Shown here piece after piece: positions 31,660 to 40,925 of a stretch of 64,000 nucleotides of DNA. The stretch is from assembly GCA_946902875.1 (NCBI GenBank), contig OX336339.1, forward strand, positions 24,335,349 to 24,399,348, written 5' to 3'. The notes under the pieces were generated by a model. It was not told where the DNA came from. It worked only from the letters and a program-made list of their open reading frames with translations, and searched no databases. How positions within the stretch are numbered: position 1 is the stretch's first letter; every line of letters starts with the position of its first letter. The position numbers were made by a program, and so were the translations under genes. This DNA comes from Nematopogon swammerdamellus. Its lineage: Eukaryota > Arthropoda > Insecta > Lepidoptera > Adelidae.

Positions 31660-32052
31660 CATTGTCAGCCTCGATAGCTCAGTGGTGCAGACAGTCAACT
31701 GTCGCTATTGAATGTTAAGCAACGCTGGGTGCGGTCAGTACTTGGATGGGTGACCGCTGACCGTTGGAGGCTGACCGAGGTTCGGATTCCTCGTAAAACT
31801 GTAGGTCCCTTCCCTCCTAATCTTACTTGGTGGTAGGGTTTAACCCGCCCGGGTTGGTACCACCGCACTGAATGAAACGTCGGTCTAAACGGCTATGTAA
31901 ATAGTTTGTGTTTTCCGACCAGTCCAGTGTAGCCGGCACGATCAAAGGGGGAAGCACTGACATGGCACCTAGTTCACCCGGTGTTATGGGCTGACATCAC
32001 GGACGTTGTAGGTGATGTAGCCAACCGTGTCAGTTTCCATAAAAAAAAAAGG
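31660..32052 (+). mobile_element. SINE-A, full length; reference copy of the tRNA/5S hybrid
   Basis: At 31665-31672 tcagcctc can pair with gaggctga at 31767-31774. The A-box-like tagctcagtggtgcag follows. The segment 31714-31757 (gttaagcaacgctgggtgcg, gtcagtacttggatgggtga) is unmistakably the internal control region of 5S rRNA. A tRNA-type B-box, ggttcggattcc, lies at 31779-31790. Then come the shared body, tail tgtagccaaccgtgtcagtt and poly(A). The head therefore carries both a 5S-type and a tRNA-type polymerase III promoter element. Six copies of this head occur in the window. Confidence 0.92.
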
Positions 32053-32500
32053 AACTTCTTTCCAAAAAAAATGTTTTAGAACAAAATGAAATTTAAAATT
32101 AAACAAATTAATAACATAATGTATAATATAATAAATAATAAAAGAAAATAATATATTTAATTTATTCAACCATCACATTACCCACAACCAATAAAATAAT
32201 GGCCGTGTACCTAAGCCTGTGTCCCGCTCGGCACGAGCGACGTCGCGTCGTCGCCGGCAACAGTTAACGTTACAATTGAGTTTAATTGAGACTGTAAGTG
32301 CCGCTTTGAGAGCCCGCGGAGACGATAGTTATTACGAGGTAATGTCTAGAAATTACGAGCTTTTTGTTTTATGCCATCATTTTGCCAAGTGTACGAGTGT
32401 TGCGTGCGATAAGGGTTTCAATTGCGTTTTATTTGTATATTACTACATAATACCCGGGCGACCGGGCTTCGCTCGGCTTCTACACCTATCTAAATAAACT
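32053..32500. other. No recognised gene; end of a short repeat at the right
   Basis: 32200-32350 is CpG-richer than its surroundings (gtcgcgtcgtcgccggcaac) but has no coding motif. The last 50 bp, acccgggcgaccgggcttcg ctcggcttctacacctatct, look like the terminus of a moth RTE-related repeat. Confidence 0.4.
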
Positions 32501-32502
32501 TA

Positions 32503-32838
32503 AAAACCGGCCAAGTGCGAGTTGAACTCGCGCACCGACGGTTCCGTATCGCCATGTCACGGTCAGCGTCACTCACGCCATCTATCTATTAGTTAAAATG
32601 CTTCATACTCTTTTCGGTAGGTGACACGCATACACTTTTTAGTTTCTTCTACGGGGACTCCCGTGATTTTTTTACGTTTTCTTATTTTTATTATCTGTTG
32701 TATCGGCCATAATAACACATATTCTGTGAAAATTTCAACGGGCTACCTATTACGGTTCAAGAGATACAGCCCTCGGACAACAGACATACGGCGTATGCTT
32801 AGTAATAGCGTTCCGTACCGGATACGGAACCCTAATTA
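32503..32838 (+). mobile_element. GTCY-MITE, complete but with short microsatellite
   Basis: The copy runs from aaaaccggccaagtgcgagt through cgccatgtcacggtcagcgt, aatttcaacgggctacctat and a degenerate gacaacagacatacgg tract to gtaccggatacggaacccta. It is about 335 bp. The next copy is joined in opposite orientation. Confidence 0.88.
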
Positions 32839-33012
32839 CGCCATCTACCGAATAGAGTAGGTATGAAGTATTTTAACTAGTCATGAATTTGAACTAATAT
32901 GAAGCATTTCATAAACACGCCATAGATGGCGTGAGTGGCGCTAACCATGACATGGCGATATGGAACCCTTGGTGCGCGAGTTCGACTCGCACTTGGCCGT
33001 TTTTTTTTATCT
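32839..33012 (-). mobile_element. GTCY-MITE head half, inverted against its neighbour
   Basis: The stretch reads cgccatctaccgaatagagt, atgaagcatttcataaacac, gccatagatggcgtgagtgg, catgacatggcgatatggaa and ttcgactcgcacttggcc. With 32503-32640 it forms a long inverted repeat separated by about 200 bp. Confidence 0.85.
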
Positions 33013-33370
33013 AAATACTTTCAAATGTTGTTAATTTATTTCATTGTTCCTGTTATTTATTACATAATATATAGCGACAAGCTGTGCCCGCGGCTCCGCC
33101 CGCTCTCATATTTCACTTCACTGCTAACCTCATTTAGCGTGATAGTAAGTAGCCTATAGTTGATGGGAAGAATCAAGCTATCCGTACAATTTTGTTTTAT
33201 TAAAATCGGTTCAGTGGTTCTCGAGTTATAAGCGGACAGACAGACATACACTCAGACACTCAGACACTCAGACAGAAAGCAGACGTTGGATTTTATTATA
33301 GGTAAGGAAAGAAACTTCGTTCCAACCGCGTGTCCCACGACACCTCTCGTCTTTTTTTATTTATTTCGAA
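33013..33370 (-). mobile_element. Family G repeat, interrupted by family F
   Basis: The left part 33013-33068 (atttcattgttcctgttatt, acataatatatagcg) and right part 33300-33370 (aaagaaacttcgttccaacc, cgtgtcccacgacacctctc) are consecutive in the uninterrupted copy at 54335-54450. Confidence 0.7.
33069..33299 (+). mobile_element. Family F repeat (RTE-like 3' end)
   Basis: The stretch reads agctgtgcccgcggctccgc, tttcacttcactgctaacct, gtgatagtaagtagcctata, aaaatcggttcagtggttct and ataagcggacagacagacat, then a (CAGACACT)n-like tail and ttggattttattataggtaa. A near-identical copy is at 54553-54775. It sits inside family G. Confidence 0.8.
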
Positions 33371-34009
33371 TCTTTGAAAATTTTTACCTATCCAGTATTG
33401 TCTAAATGATGTCCACTTCAAAAACGTACCATATAGGTAACAGGTCTCACAATACGAAATAATAATGAAACCATGAACAATGCGTGGCAATTGCGATCGA
33501 GCTCTACCTACATGCAACTACATACATATATATGTAGGTACTTATCTATGTACACAGAGCGAGAATCGATCGGCCGCGCCCGGCTTGCTGCTACGTGTGA
33601 AGAGAATATTTTATCGCCAGCTCACCTGTTGCTACCTATAGCCAGTTACACAGCCGCCTTTAAAGCGGTCATGCATATAGGACCTTGTTACACTTTGTCT
33701 ACCTCGCTGCGTTAAGTATTTATCGAAGCGTGCAGCAACGAAATGAGTTTGACAAAGTTCTACGTATGTATCTGTATATTTAGAGCAGGCCCTGTACATG
33801 AGGTTACGTACTAAAACAGCTAATGACAGGCCGAGAGTCGTATTCGGTTACAGGGGCGCAGCCCAAGCGGTAGATCAAAGGGCGACGTTGATAGACTATG
33901 TGCTTTCACTTTGGTGAAAAAAAAAATGATTTGTGCGGAAACAAAATTGTGAAATTATCATATCTAGGCGTATGAAGAAAGTCACGGCATAGATTAGACA
34001 GTACAGTAG
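33371..34009. other. No recognised feature
   Basis: No repeat, coding motif or RNA gene was recognised. Open frames of up to 80 codons (33473-33715) carry no domain. Confidence 0.4.
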
Positions 34010-34077
34010 TCACAACGTACAAATGTGGGTCCAAAGGTCGAGCTAGTGCAGGTAGGTCCCACATTTGTACGTTGTGA
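34010..34077. repeat. Perfect 20-bp-arm hairpin
   Basis: The left arm 34010-34029 (tcacaacgtacaaatgtggg) and right arm 34058-34077 are exact reverse complements around a 28-bp loop. The size would fit a small-RNA precursor or a MITE core. Nothing here decides between them. Confidence 0.8.
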
Positions 34078-34184
34078 TAAGTTACGTATAAACGTGAATT
34101 AGTGAACTCATTACAATACGGCTGCGTTTATATAGATAAGCGTATATCAGTTACATATCGGTATATATTCGCTACGAATTGTCG

Positions 34185-34590
34185 TAGAGTCGCTACGCGT
34201 CGGCGTAGAATCGCTACGCGTCGGCGTAGTACCGCTACAACTGCTACTGCTTCCGCTAGTACTGCTACGAGTCGGCTTAGGCTTAGGCCCACTTGCACCA
34301 ACACAAATTTAATATATAAACCAGTTTAACTCGTTAAACTAGCACCCGTTGTATGTGTGAACCGCGTTTAAATCCATAACTCGCTACTTAACTTTAAACT
34401 CGTGTTGGTGCAAGACGCGCTTAGTGCCACTAACGTGTCGGCGTCGCGACGCTACGCGCCGGCGCGGCGTAGACATTCCTGACGTGTCGGGGTAGAGCCG
34501 CTACGCATCGTCGTAGAGTCGCTACGCGTCGGCGTGCTACCACTACAACCACTACTGCTCCCGCTAGTAGTGCTACGAGTCGGCTTAGTG
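34185..34590. repeat. CpG-rich hairpin minisatellite, two blocks around a MITE
   Basis: Block 1 (34185-34282) and block 2 (34492-34590) share the order gtagagtcgctacgcgtcgg, cgtag, then gctacaactgctactgct-like, ccgctagtactgctacgagt and cggcttag. The repeated ctacgcgtcggcgtag is itself a perfect hairpin (ctacgc/gcgtag). Between the blocks are the MITE at 34291-34414 and a CpG-rich stretch. Confidence 0.75.
34291..34414. mobile_element. 124-bp MITE with terminal inverted repeats
   Basis: The ends acttgcaccaacac and gtgttggtgcaag are inverted repeats of at least 13 bp. Inner aaatttaa/ttaaact-type blocks continue the symmetry. The acttgcacca terminus is common among insect MITEs. No clear target duplication was identified. 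It is noncoding. Confidence 0.7.
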
Positions 34591-34619
34591 CCACTAGGGA
34601 TACTTTTTTTTTACGGCAA

Positions 34620-34785
34620 GTAGACGTATGTAAAAAAAAGTATGCAGCGAAGTTTCTTGCCAGTTCTTCTTCGCTGTTATAATTGAGCTGGCAAAATTCT
34701 AAATGTTAAATGTTAAAATATGACTAATCCAAGTGTAGTGTACTGTCTATGGATTATGAATAAAGAATAAAGATACCCTAAAAAA
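34620..34785 (+). mobile_element. LINE 3' end with (GAATAAA)n-like tail
   Basis: The sequence gcagcgaagtttcttgccag, ttcttcttcgctgt is a conserved 3' untranslated block of a moth LINE. The segment ends with tatgaataaagaataaaga. No coding residue remains. Confidence 0.5.
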
Positions 34786-35134
34786 ACTAGCCAAGGGCAC
34801 CGAGGGTTTCGTACCACCACGTGATCTTTAATTATGTGTGGTAAGCAGTGGCGTAGAGCATACTCTTAAGCTAACATAGAGTTGTTTGATGAAGCTATTT
34901 GAAAATCCTGCTGCGTAACGTATTTGAGTGAACGTGTTAATCGATTTTGGCTCCTCCCCCTCGGCACGTGTCTCGTTACAGTGGCGCCGGAAGCAGGATA
35001 GCTGCGGGGCTGTTACATTATCTTGATCTATTGAGTGAAAGCTCTTCTTCGTAAACACTGAATTACTTGCGTCATTGTTTTTGAGAATTTAAATATGACA
35101 TTGAAGGAAGGAAAATACCTATAAAAAAATCTAC

Positions 35135-35290
35135 ACTAAAATTATAAAGAGGTAAATTTTGTAAGTTTGGATTAAGGAGATAATTTCCGAAACTATCATA
35201 CAATTTTAAAAATTCTTTGACAATAATTTTGAATGGACCTTTAGGATGAAAATAGGCTATGCGAGCGAAGCCGCGGGCAAAAGCTAGTAG
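35135..35290 (-). mobile_element. Repeat ending in gcccgcggcttcgc (family E-like terminus)
   Basis: The stretch ends ggctatgcgagcgaagccgc gggcaaaagctagta. This is the inverted terminus shared with family E, but the interior (taaggagataatttccgaaa, ttgaatggacctttaggatg) differs, so it is a different repeat with the same end. Confidence 0.5.
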
Positions 35291-35304
35291 AAGATAAAAG
35301 GGTT

Positions 35305-35650
35305 AGTTTTTTAGGGTTCCGTATCTGTGCAGGATCCTATTACTAAGCCTACACCGTCTGTCCGTCCGTCCGTTCGTCCGTATTATCTTTAAAGGTATTT
35401 ATCTTTTTAACCGTAATGGCTAGACTGTTGAAATTTTTACAGAATATATATTATTATGGTGGATATACCACTAAATATAAAACAAATAAAAGTAAAAAAT
35501 AAAGGGAGCTCCCACACAAGAAACTTTTTTTGTTTTATCGTAAAAACGATCATGCATACAAGCTTCAAACTTGGTGTAATTAAAGCAAAACAAAAAATAA
35601 TAAAAACCGGGCAATTACGCGGTGGTACGAAGCTGCACTTCCACTTTTGT
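35305..35650 (-). mobile_element. GTCY-MITE, variant with 'cggtggtacga' end
   Basis: The copy reads tttttagggttccgtatctg, acaccgtctgtccgtccgtc, tttttaaccgtaatggctag, attattatggtggatatacc, agggagctcccacacaagaa and tacaagcttcaaacttggtg, ending aattacgcggtggtacgaag. The interior differs from the main type and matches part of 60163-60792. Confidence 0.75.
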
Positions 35651-36224
35651 TCCTATTGATGCCGCGAAACTGCTACCGAAGTTAATGTACTGACTTTTGC
35701 AGCTCCCTGTATGTAAAGGTTGGAGAATATAAGAAGGGAGGGGAGTATCATGACATTTTAAAAATATCTTATCATTCAAATTACGATATTACCTGCTGAA
35801 CTGGATTTCCGCCGATTCTAATGGATATTTCAACTTCGCTGAAATTTAATTCACGTCATATTGAAATAATTTAATAAAGGAAACACGTTGAACAGCCCCC
35901 GATTATAATTTCGGACCGGAAGAGATTTTTTGAAATAATTCTCTCAGTTTCCTCAAAACGAGCTCTGTGATTTTCGCTCCCGTGGGACTATTATGTAATC
36001 TGCTAGCGATCATAATGCGTCCGACTAAATATTTTTCTTATCGACCCCTTGGAGTTTCACATAATTTATTTTCGGTGTTATATTCTAATTTTATGCTTAC
36101 TGTTTTAATGTTTTATGAGTATAAACATGTATAAACATATTAAAATTTTATTCATTTATCTACACTTATTTTGAATACATCTGAAATAATCGTAATATGA
36201 AATATAATAACATATAAAAATAAA
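35651..36224. other. No recognised feature; likely unique DNA
   Basis: None of the window's repeat families occurs here. It reads like ordinary A/T-rich intronic sequence. Confidence 0.45.
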
Positions 36225-36440
36225 ATATAAAAATAAATGGGGTTTCCACCAGCGGCAGCGGCGTGGCGGGGCGAACCCAGGCTAGCAAATGGTCGGGCCT
36301 TAGGGCGAGAAACGTCGGAACGATACTGGAAGTCTCGAATAGGGCTGCTTTCTGGATTTGGCCCTTGACCCAACCACTCGGCGAGAGCCTTTCAAGGTGG
36401 TCGTCGAGGCTCTTCGCTATCTGCCCATGCGCTAATTTAT
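36225..36440 (-). pseudogene. LINE-like C-terminal fragment
   Basis: The minus strand is open and reads AHGQIAKSLDDHLERLSPSG, WVKGQIQKAALFETSSIV and FLALRP. The SGW(V/I)(K/R)GQ(I/M)QKA string is, as I recall it, the very end of a moth LINE polymerase. It is A/T-rich immediately downstream. The assignment rests on this short string only. Confidence 0.45.
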
Positions 36441-36861
36441 ATAAGATTAATATTAATTATAATATAAAAATATTAGATATAATTATTATTAAATACTCTA
36501 AATGTAATTACTAGCGCGCCCTCTGGTGGCTTTGGTAGTAACCCCACCAGCACCTTGCGCTGTGCTGCTACCGGGCACGTGAGCGACCCTGATTGATGAA
36601 CAGGAAAATGAATGAATAATTTGTGAACAAATGCTCTCCTCGGAGTAGCCATTTTGTTTTTTTTTTTAAGTTCGTTGGAAGCTTATTAAATATTATTATT
36701 TAAAGTTATTTAAAATTCACTATACGATAGACATGTACAAAATAAAGTAATAACTCAAGTATGGCTTTTATTTGCCTAGCATTCACTTATATGTATTATT
36801 AATAAGTAACTATTCTTGTTATTAATTAATACCCGTTTTTCTGTTTCAGTTAATATATATA
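36441..36861. other. No recognised feature
   Basis: A/T-rich flank of the 5.8-kb repeat-bounded element, ending in a (TA)n run at 36851-36861 that supplies the TATA next to the first long direct repeat. Confidence 0.5.
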
Positions 36862-37131
36862 TGTCAGAGAATATGAAGTAGCCGTTGACATTTGAATTTT
36901 TAATGTGGCAACACTGGCGAATGACAGATGATGGCTAGAGTAGTTTGTTCAGCCGTTCTGTCATTCAGTCACTCACTCATACAGTCAGTCAGTAGCGCGA
37001 TCGATACCGCACAACTCACTTTTTGTCGGGACGTCGCCTGCGCCGGATGTGCGCACTGACAGCTATACAAGGCAAAGATGGCCGACGACGTCGCTACCCA
37101 CGAAGAATCTAATCCAGTTGAATCTCCGACA
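36862..37131 (+). repeat. Left 270-bp terminal repeat (putative 5' LTR)
   Basis: The repeat runs from TGTCAGAGAATATGAAG to GAATCTCCGACA and differs from the right copy by a single base (gccgttctg versus gtcgttctg). Several TCAGT motifs (cattcagtcactcactcata, cagtcagtcagtagc) resemble the insect initiator used by LTR retroelement promoters. It contains an ATG at 37078 that opens a frame crossing into the interior. Confidence 0.85.
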
Positions 37132-37632
37132 GCAGCGGTGGGATCTGCTCAAAAGCCCTCCGAGGTCTACTTCGCGATATCTACTGCCACCAGAAAACAA
37201 TTTTTCACGGCGTTCGACGTTGGATGATGGAGGAATATGCGCTGCATGCGCATCGGCGCGTGCGGACGGAGGCGGCTGCGCGGACACGTCGGAAGCGATG
37301 CGTGCGCGATCGGCGGCGGTGGTGCCGGCGACGCGTGCGTGGACGGCGGTGTTGACCTGACGACCGCGAGCGGCGTGCGAATCCAATGGTTGGCAGCTTC
37401 ACAGCAATGGATCGTATTTGGTATGTTTGGTGAACTAATACACGAGCGAATGGCGCGCGCGGCGGCCAAACAGCGCGTCCGGCCGGCGCGTGTGCGACAG
37501 CGCGGGCGGCGCCCACGCAGACGTGTCGCGCGCATGCGAGCGGCGAGTTCGGTAAGTAAGGCGCGCCGACCGGGATCGATCACATTATTGGTAGTTTGTG
37601 GTATTACCAGTGGGAGCACAGGTGCGTGCTGA
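37078..37632 (+). pseudogene. Interrupted open frame starting inside the left terminal repeat
   Basis: The ATG at 37078 opens 49 codons (MADDVATHEESNPVESP, then SAQKPSEVYFAI, ATRKQFFTAFDVG) to a TGA at 37225. The same frame then stays open from 37228 to 37632, with an ATG at 37237. The second part is very rich in Arg, Gly and Ala (GRRRLRG, RQRGRRPRRR), reflecting GC-rich DNA. A strong splice-donor-like gttcg/gtaagtaag lies at 37547. It is not similar to any Gag I know. It could be a decayed gag start or chance openness. Confidence 0.35.
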
Positions 37633-40317
37633 ATAAAGTTGAAAGTGTGCCCTCGCCGCCGGGTGTCTCATATAAAGTACCTTTACTGGATGGATATTCA
37701 GATAATAGCTCTGCGTGTGATGATCTACTTTCTAAAAGACGCCCTGTGCACAGGGGACTTTAATGATTTGTTGCTGTTTGATCTGTGTATACGGATGATT
37801 GTTGTTTGGTTACCGCCAATACTGCTATGGCTTGCTTGGCTAGCCGGCAGGTGTGCGTGTCGTCATGCACGTCGTGCATGTCGGTCGAGTGAATTAATCA
37901 TGTTGCACAACGGATGGAATGGCGAATACCAGTGGAGCGCTGTTAACTAGTATGTAACATCAAACTGAGAAACATATTGACGATTCTATCTGCAGAATCA
38001 ATTCTGATAAACTGAGGTTGAATTGGCAGACTGATTCCTCTGTATTATTTCATTGGCAGAATTGTTGAGTTGGTTTGCAGCTATTCACAAGTCTTCGCTT
38101 GACTAGACAGTGACATGCGTTTGTGACGACCGAGAGGGTTGCGCGAACAGACTTTTGGCGTCAGTTTGGCATATTGGCTGTCAGACTGCGCGCGCTGCGG
38201 ACAGTAGGTATGGGCGCTTAATATGTGCTGTGCTTGGTTTCTTTTCTATAAAGGTTCCGAATCTAACTTGTGTGTGTTCACAACTATTCGTGGGAAGCTG
38301 CACAGTTTATCTGCGGTGCTACACCAACAACGTCACAGACTGGCTTGCCGGGCTGGACGTTGGCCGAAATGTCTGGCGCTCTGAGAGAGAAAAATTGGCC
38401 GCAGGCTGGTCTCGTGCTCGATTAAAACCTTCTCCTACATGCAATGGGTCCGGATGTGTTCGGTGAAGCCATGGGGTGCTGTGTTTGTCACCTACTTCTG
38501 AAATATGTGTGTGATGTGAGTGTTGTTCATGAGTTGCAGATGACTTCAGATGACTTGTCGGTGTCAACTGCTATTGACAGTAACGATTAATGCCTCTTTA
38601 GCTGAACATGGGTCCTCGTCGGCGATTGCTTCGGAGCACCTCGAACCGATCACTGGCTGCAGATCATTATTGGGGTGTCGTCGTGGACCATCGTGTTTCT
38701 CTTTCGGGCTGGACATTCGTTGCAGTAGTGTGCTGGAGCTGATCAGCAGTTGAAGGAGCGGTGCTCAGACGGGGCGCTGATCTCGGCCCTTCGCTTCAAC
38801 GCTTCGAGAAGTGCTCGCAGAGCGGTCAGGCTATGGACTGCAAGAGCTTGGTAACAATGAGGAATGCAAGGGTCTATGCGTCTCCGTGTGGGCTCACGGA
38901 TACACAACGGTATTGGCCTGACAGTCGTACGGACGGTGTCGTCCTGTGCGGGCCCGTGTGCTGCGCTGCACTCGCGGCCGGGTGTGCGTGCCAGCACGGT
39001 GCGGTGCGAGTCTTTGCGTGTACGTCTTGCATTGAATGGATGTATGCAGTGGGGGCACACCGTTACTGTGGGCAAGGTGCGGGGGGCCCAATACAGCCTC
39101 AATGAACTGGAATGCCTTCTGCCTGTAGATTGTTGGAAATCTGTTTTTGTATTTCATTTGAAACACTAAAGTGATTTCCACCTATTGTGTTGCTGGTTTT
39201 GCAACAGTTAAATGTTCTGAAGACTGCATTCTGATTTTGAGAATCATTGGAATATGTGATAGAACTACTTGCCAATCCGGTATGTAATAGGAGTCACAAC
39301 GGACGTGTGTGAACTATCCCTGCTTGACAGAGTCACCTCGTTTCAGATGAGTATTGAAAAATGTGAAATCAGAGCGAAAATATCTTAGTATTTTTACTGA
39401 CTTTTGTAGTCATCATCATGATCGACCCGTATTGATTCGCCGTTGGACGCGAGCCTCTCTCAGGGTGCATCACAGCGTGCAGTCTCTGCTACCTTTGGGT
39501 TGTCTCTCCGCCTTGCTGAGGTGCGTCCCACATTGTATTTGCTCGCGCGTGGCCCCACTCGAGCACCCGTCTACCCCAGCGGTGATCGGGCCTGGGCCTG
39601 TGGCCGATGTGCCCAGTCCACTGACACCTCGGCCTTTAAGTTTTCTTAAAGTAAAGTACTCTACCATGGTTCTCTGTCATACTTCCTCATTGCAGATTCT
39701 ATCGATGAAAGAAATGAGTGAAAAATTTGTTGCAGTAAATAATATAAAACTGCCACATGATTCACTAATTTGTAATTAACTCAAATATTGGGTAGGTTCT
39801 GTGCTGTACGTTGAGCAAACTATGCCAAATCAATGGGATGTGAATGTGATGTGAGGGATACGATAACACATCCTAAGAGAGATAAATGCCTCTTAGTTTT
39901 CAGTCAGAGTGCGGTTTGCTTCATACAGTGAATGTTTCGACGTACTGTGCGTGCCAATCCGCTGTGGGTGCGGTTCCAACCAGTGCGTTGCGGCCCTCAT
40001 CGGACAAGCTATGCTTTGCTACTATGAGCTCTACGAACTGCGAGCTCACTGGACACAGTTGTGTCATGGTTGGCATGATGATATGGTAGGGTATGACGGT
40101 GTGAAAAATTTGAATTGAAACTTTGAATGGCTGGTTATCTAGCAAGTTGTTTTACAATGGAGTGGTGTGACCACGATAACCAATTCATCGGGTTTGCAGA
40201 CCATTTTGGTTGCTCAGCGTAGCGTGTGTGGGGAGGATAAATTCGGGATGAACGAGCGGGTTTAATGAGAGCCGTTAGATATAAATAGTGCCGGAATTGA
40301 ATCATTCATTGAACCTT

Positions 40318-40515
40318 TTATGTGGTACCGTTTACACTGGAAGTATGTGAACTGTTGTGGTGCCGTTTACACTGGAAGTATGTGAACTGTTTTGGTACAT
40401 TTACACTGAAGGTGTGTGCGTGTTGTGCTGTTTGCACCGAAAGTGTGTGCGTTATTGTACTATTTGCACCGGAGGTGTGTGCGCTGTTGTACTGTTTTCA
40501 CCGAAAGTGTGTGCT
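40318..40515 (+). repeat. 35-bp tandem array, about six units
   Basis: The unit is approximately ggtaccgtttacactggaag, tatgtgaactgttgt. Starts lie at about 40324, 40359, 40394 and then 34-35 bp apart to 40500. Later units diverge to tttgcaccgaaagtgtgtgc. Confidence 0.8.
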
Positions 40516-40925
40516 AATGATCGTTGTAGGGTAGAGCTGGGGGTCGTGAACAGTGCGTGTGTCATGAGCGACTACGTAAATATCCTTAGCTTACCCGATG
40601 TATCAGAATGTCTGAACCCTGTTTAGTTTTGATAGTATCTGATTGTTGTCATGCTACACGTCTGGTACAAGTGCACAGTTAGTACTGCATAGTGCATCCC
40701 CGTGATTGATTTTGTTACCCTTACTTATGTCGTTATGGATTGATGCGTCGATCGTGCGCTTATCTGTGAATATTTAAATATTTGAGAATTTTGAATTTAT
40801 TTTGTTTATGAAGGGTAATGGAACCTATTTGGAGGATTAAATACTGTGACATTGTTTATACTGAGGGCTCATACGCTTTGTATACGATGTGATATAAAAG
40901 CTTCTACGCTTTGACAAAAGTGTAA

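Noticed and set aside
31660..31800. Possible 5S rRNA gene
   Set aside because: Only the internal control region matches; the 5' and 3' thirds of 5S rRNA are replaced by tRNA-like sequence. It is a SINE head.
37167..37619. Minus-strand frame of 150 codons rich in Arg, Pro and Ala
   Set aside because: It lies opposite the plus-strand frame in GC-rich DNA where stops are rare. It has no motif and no signal for transcription in that direction.
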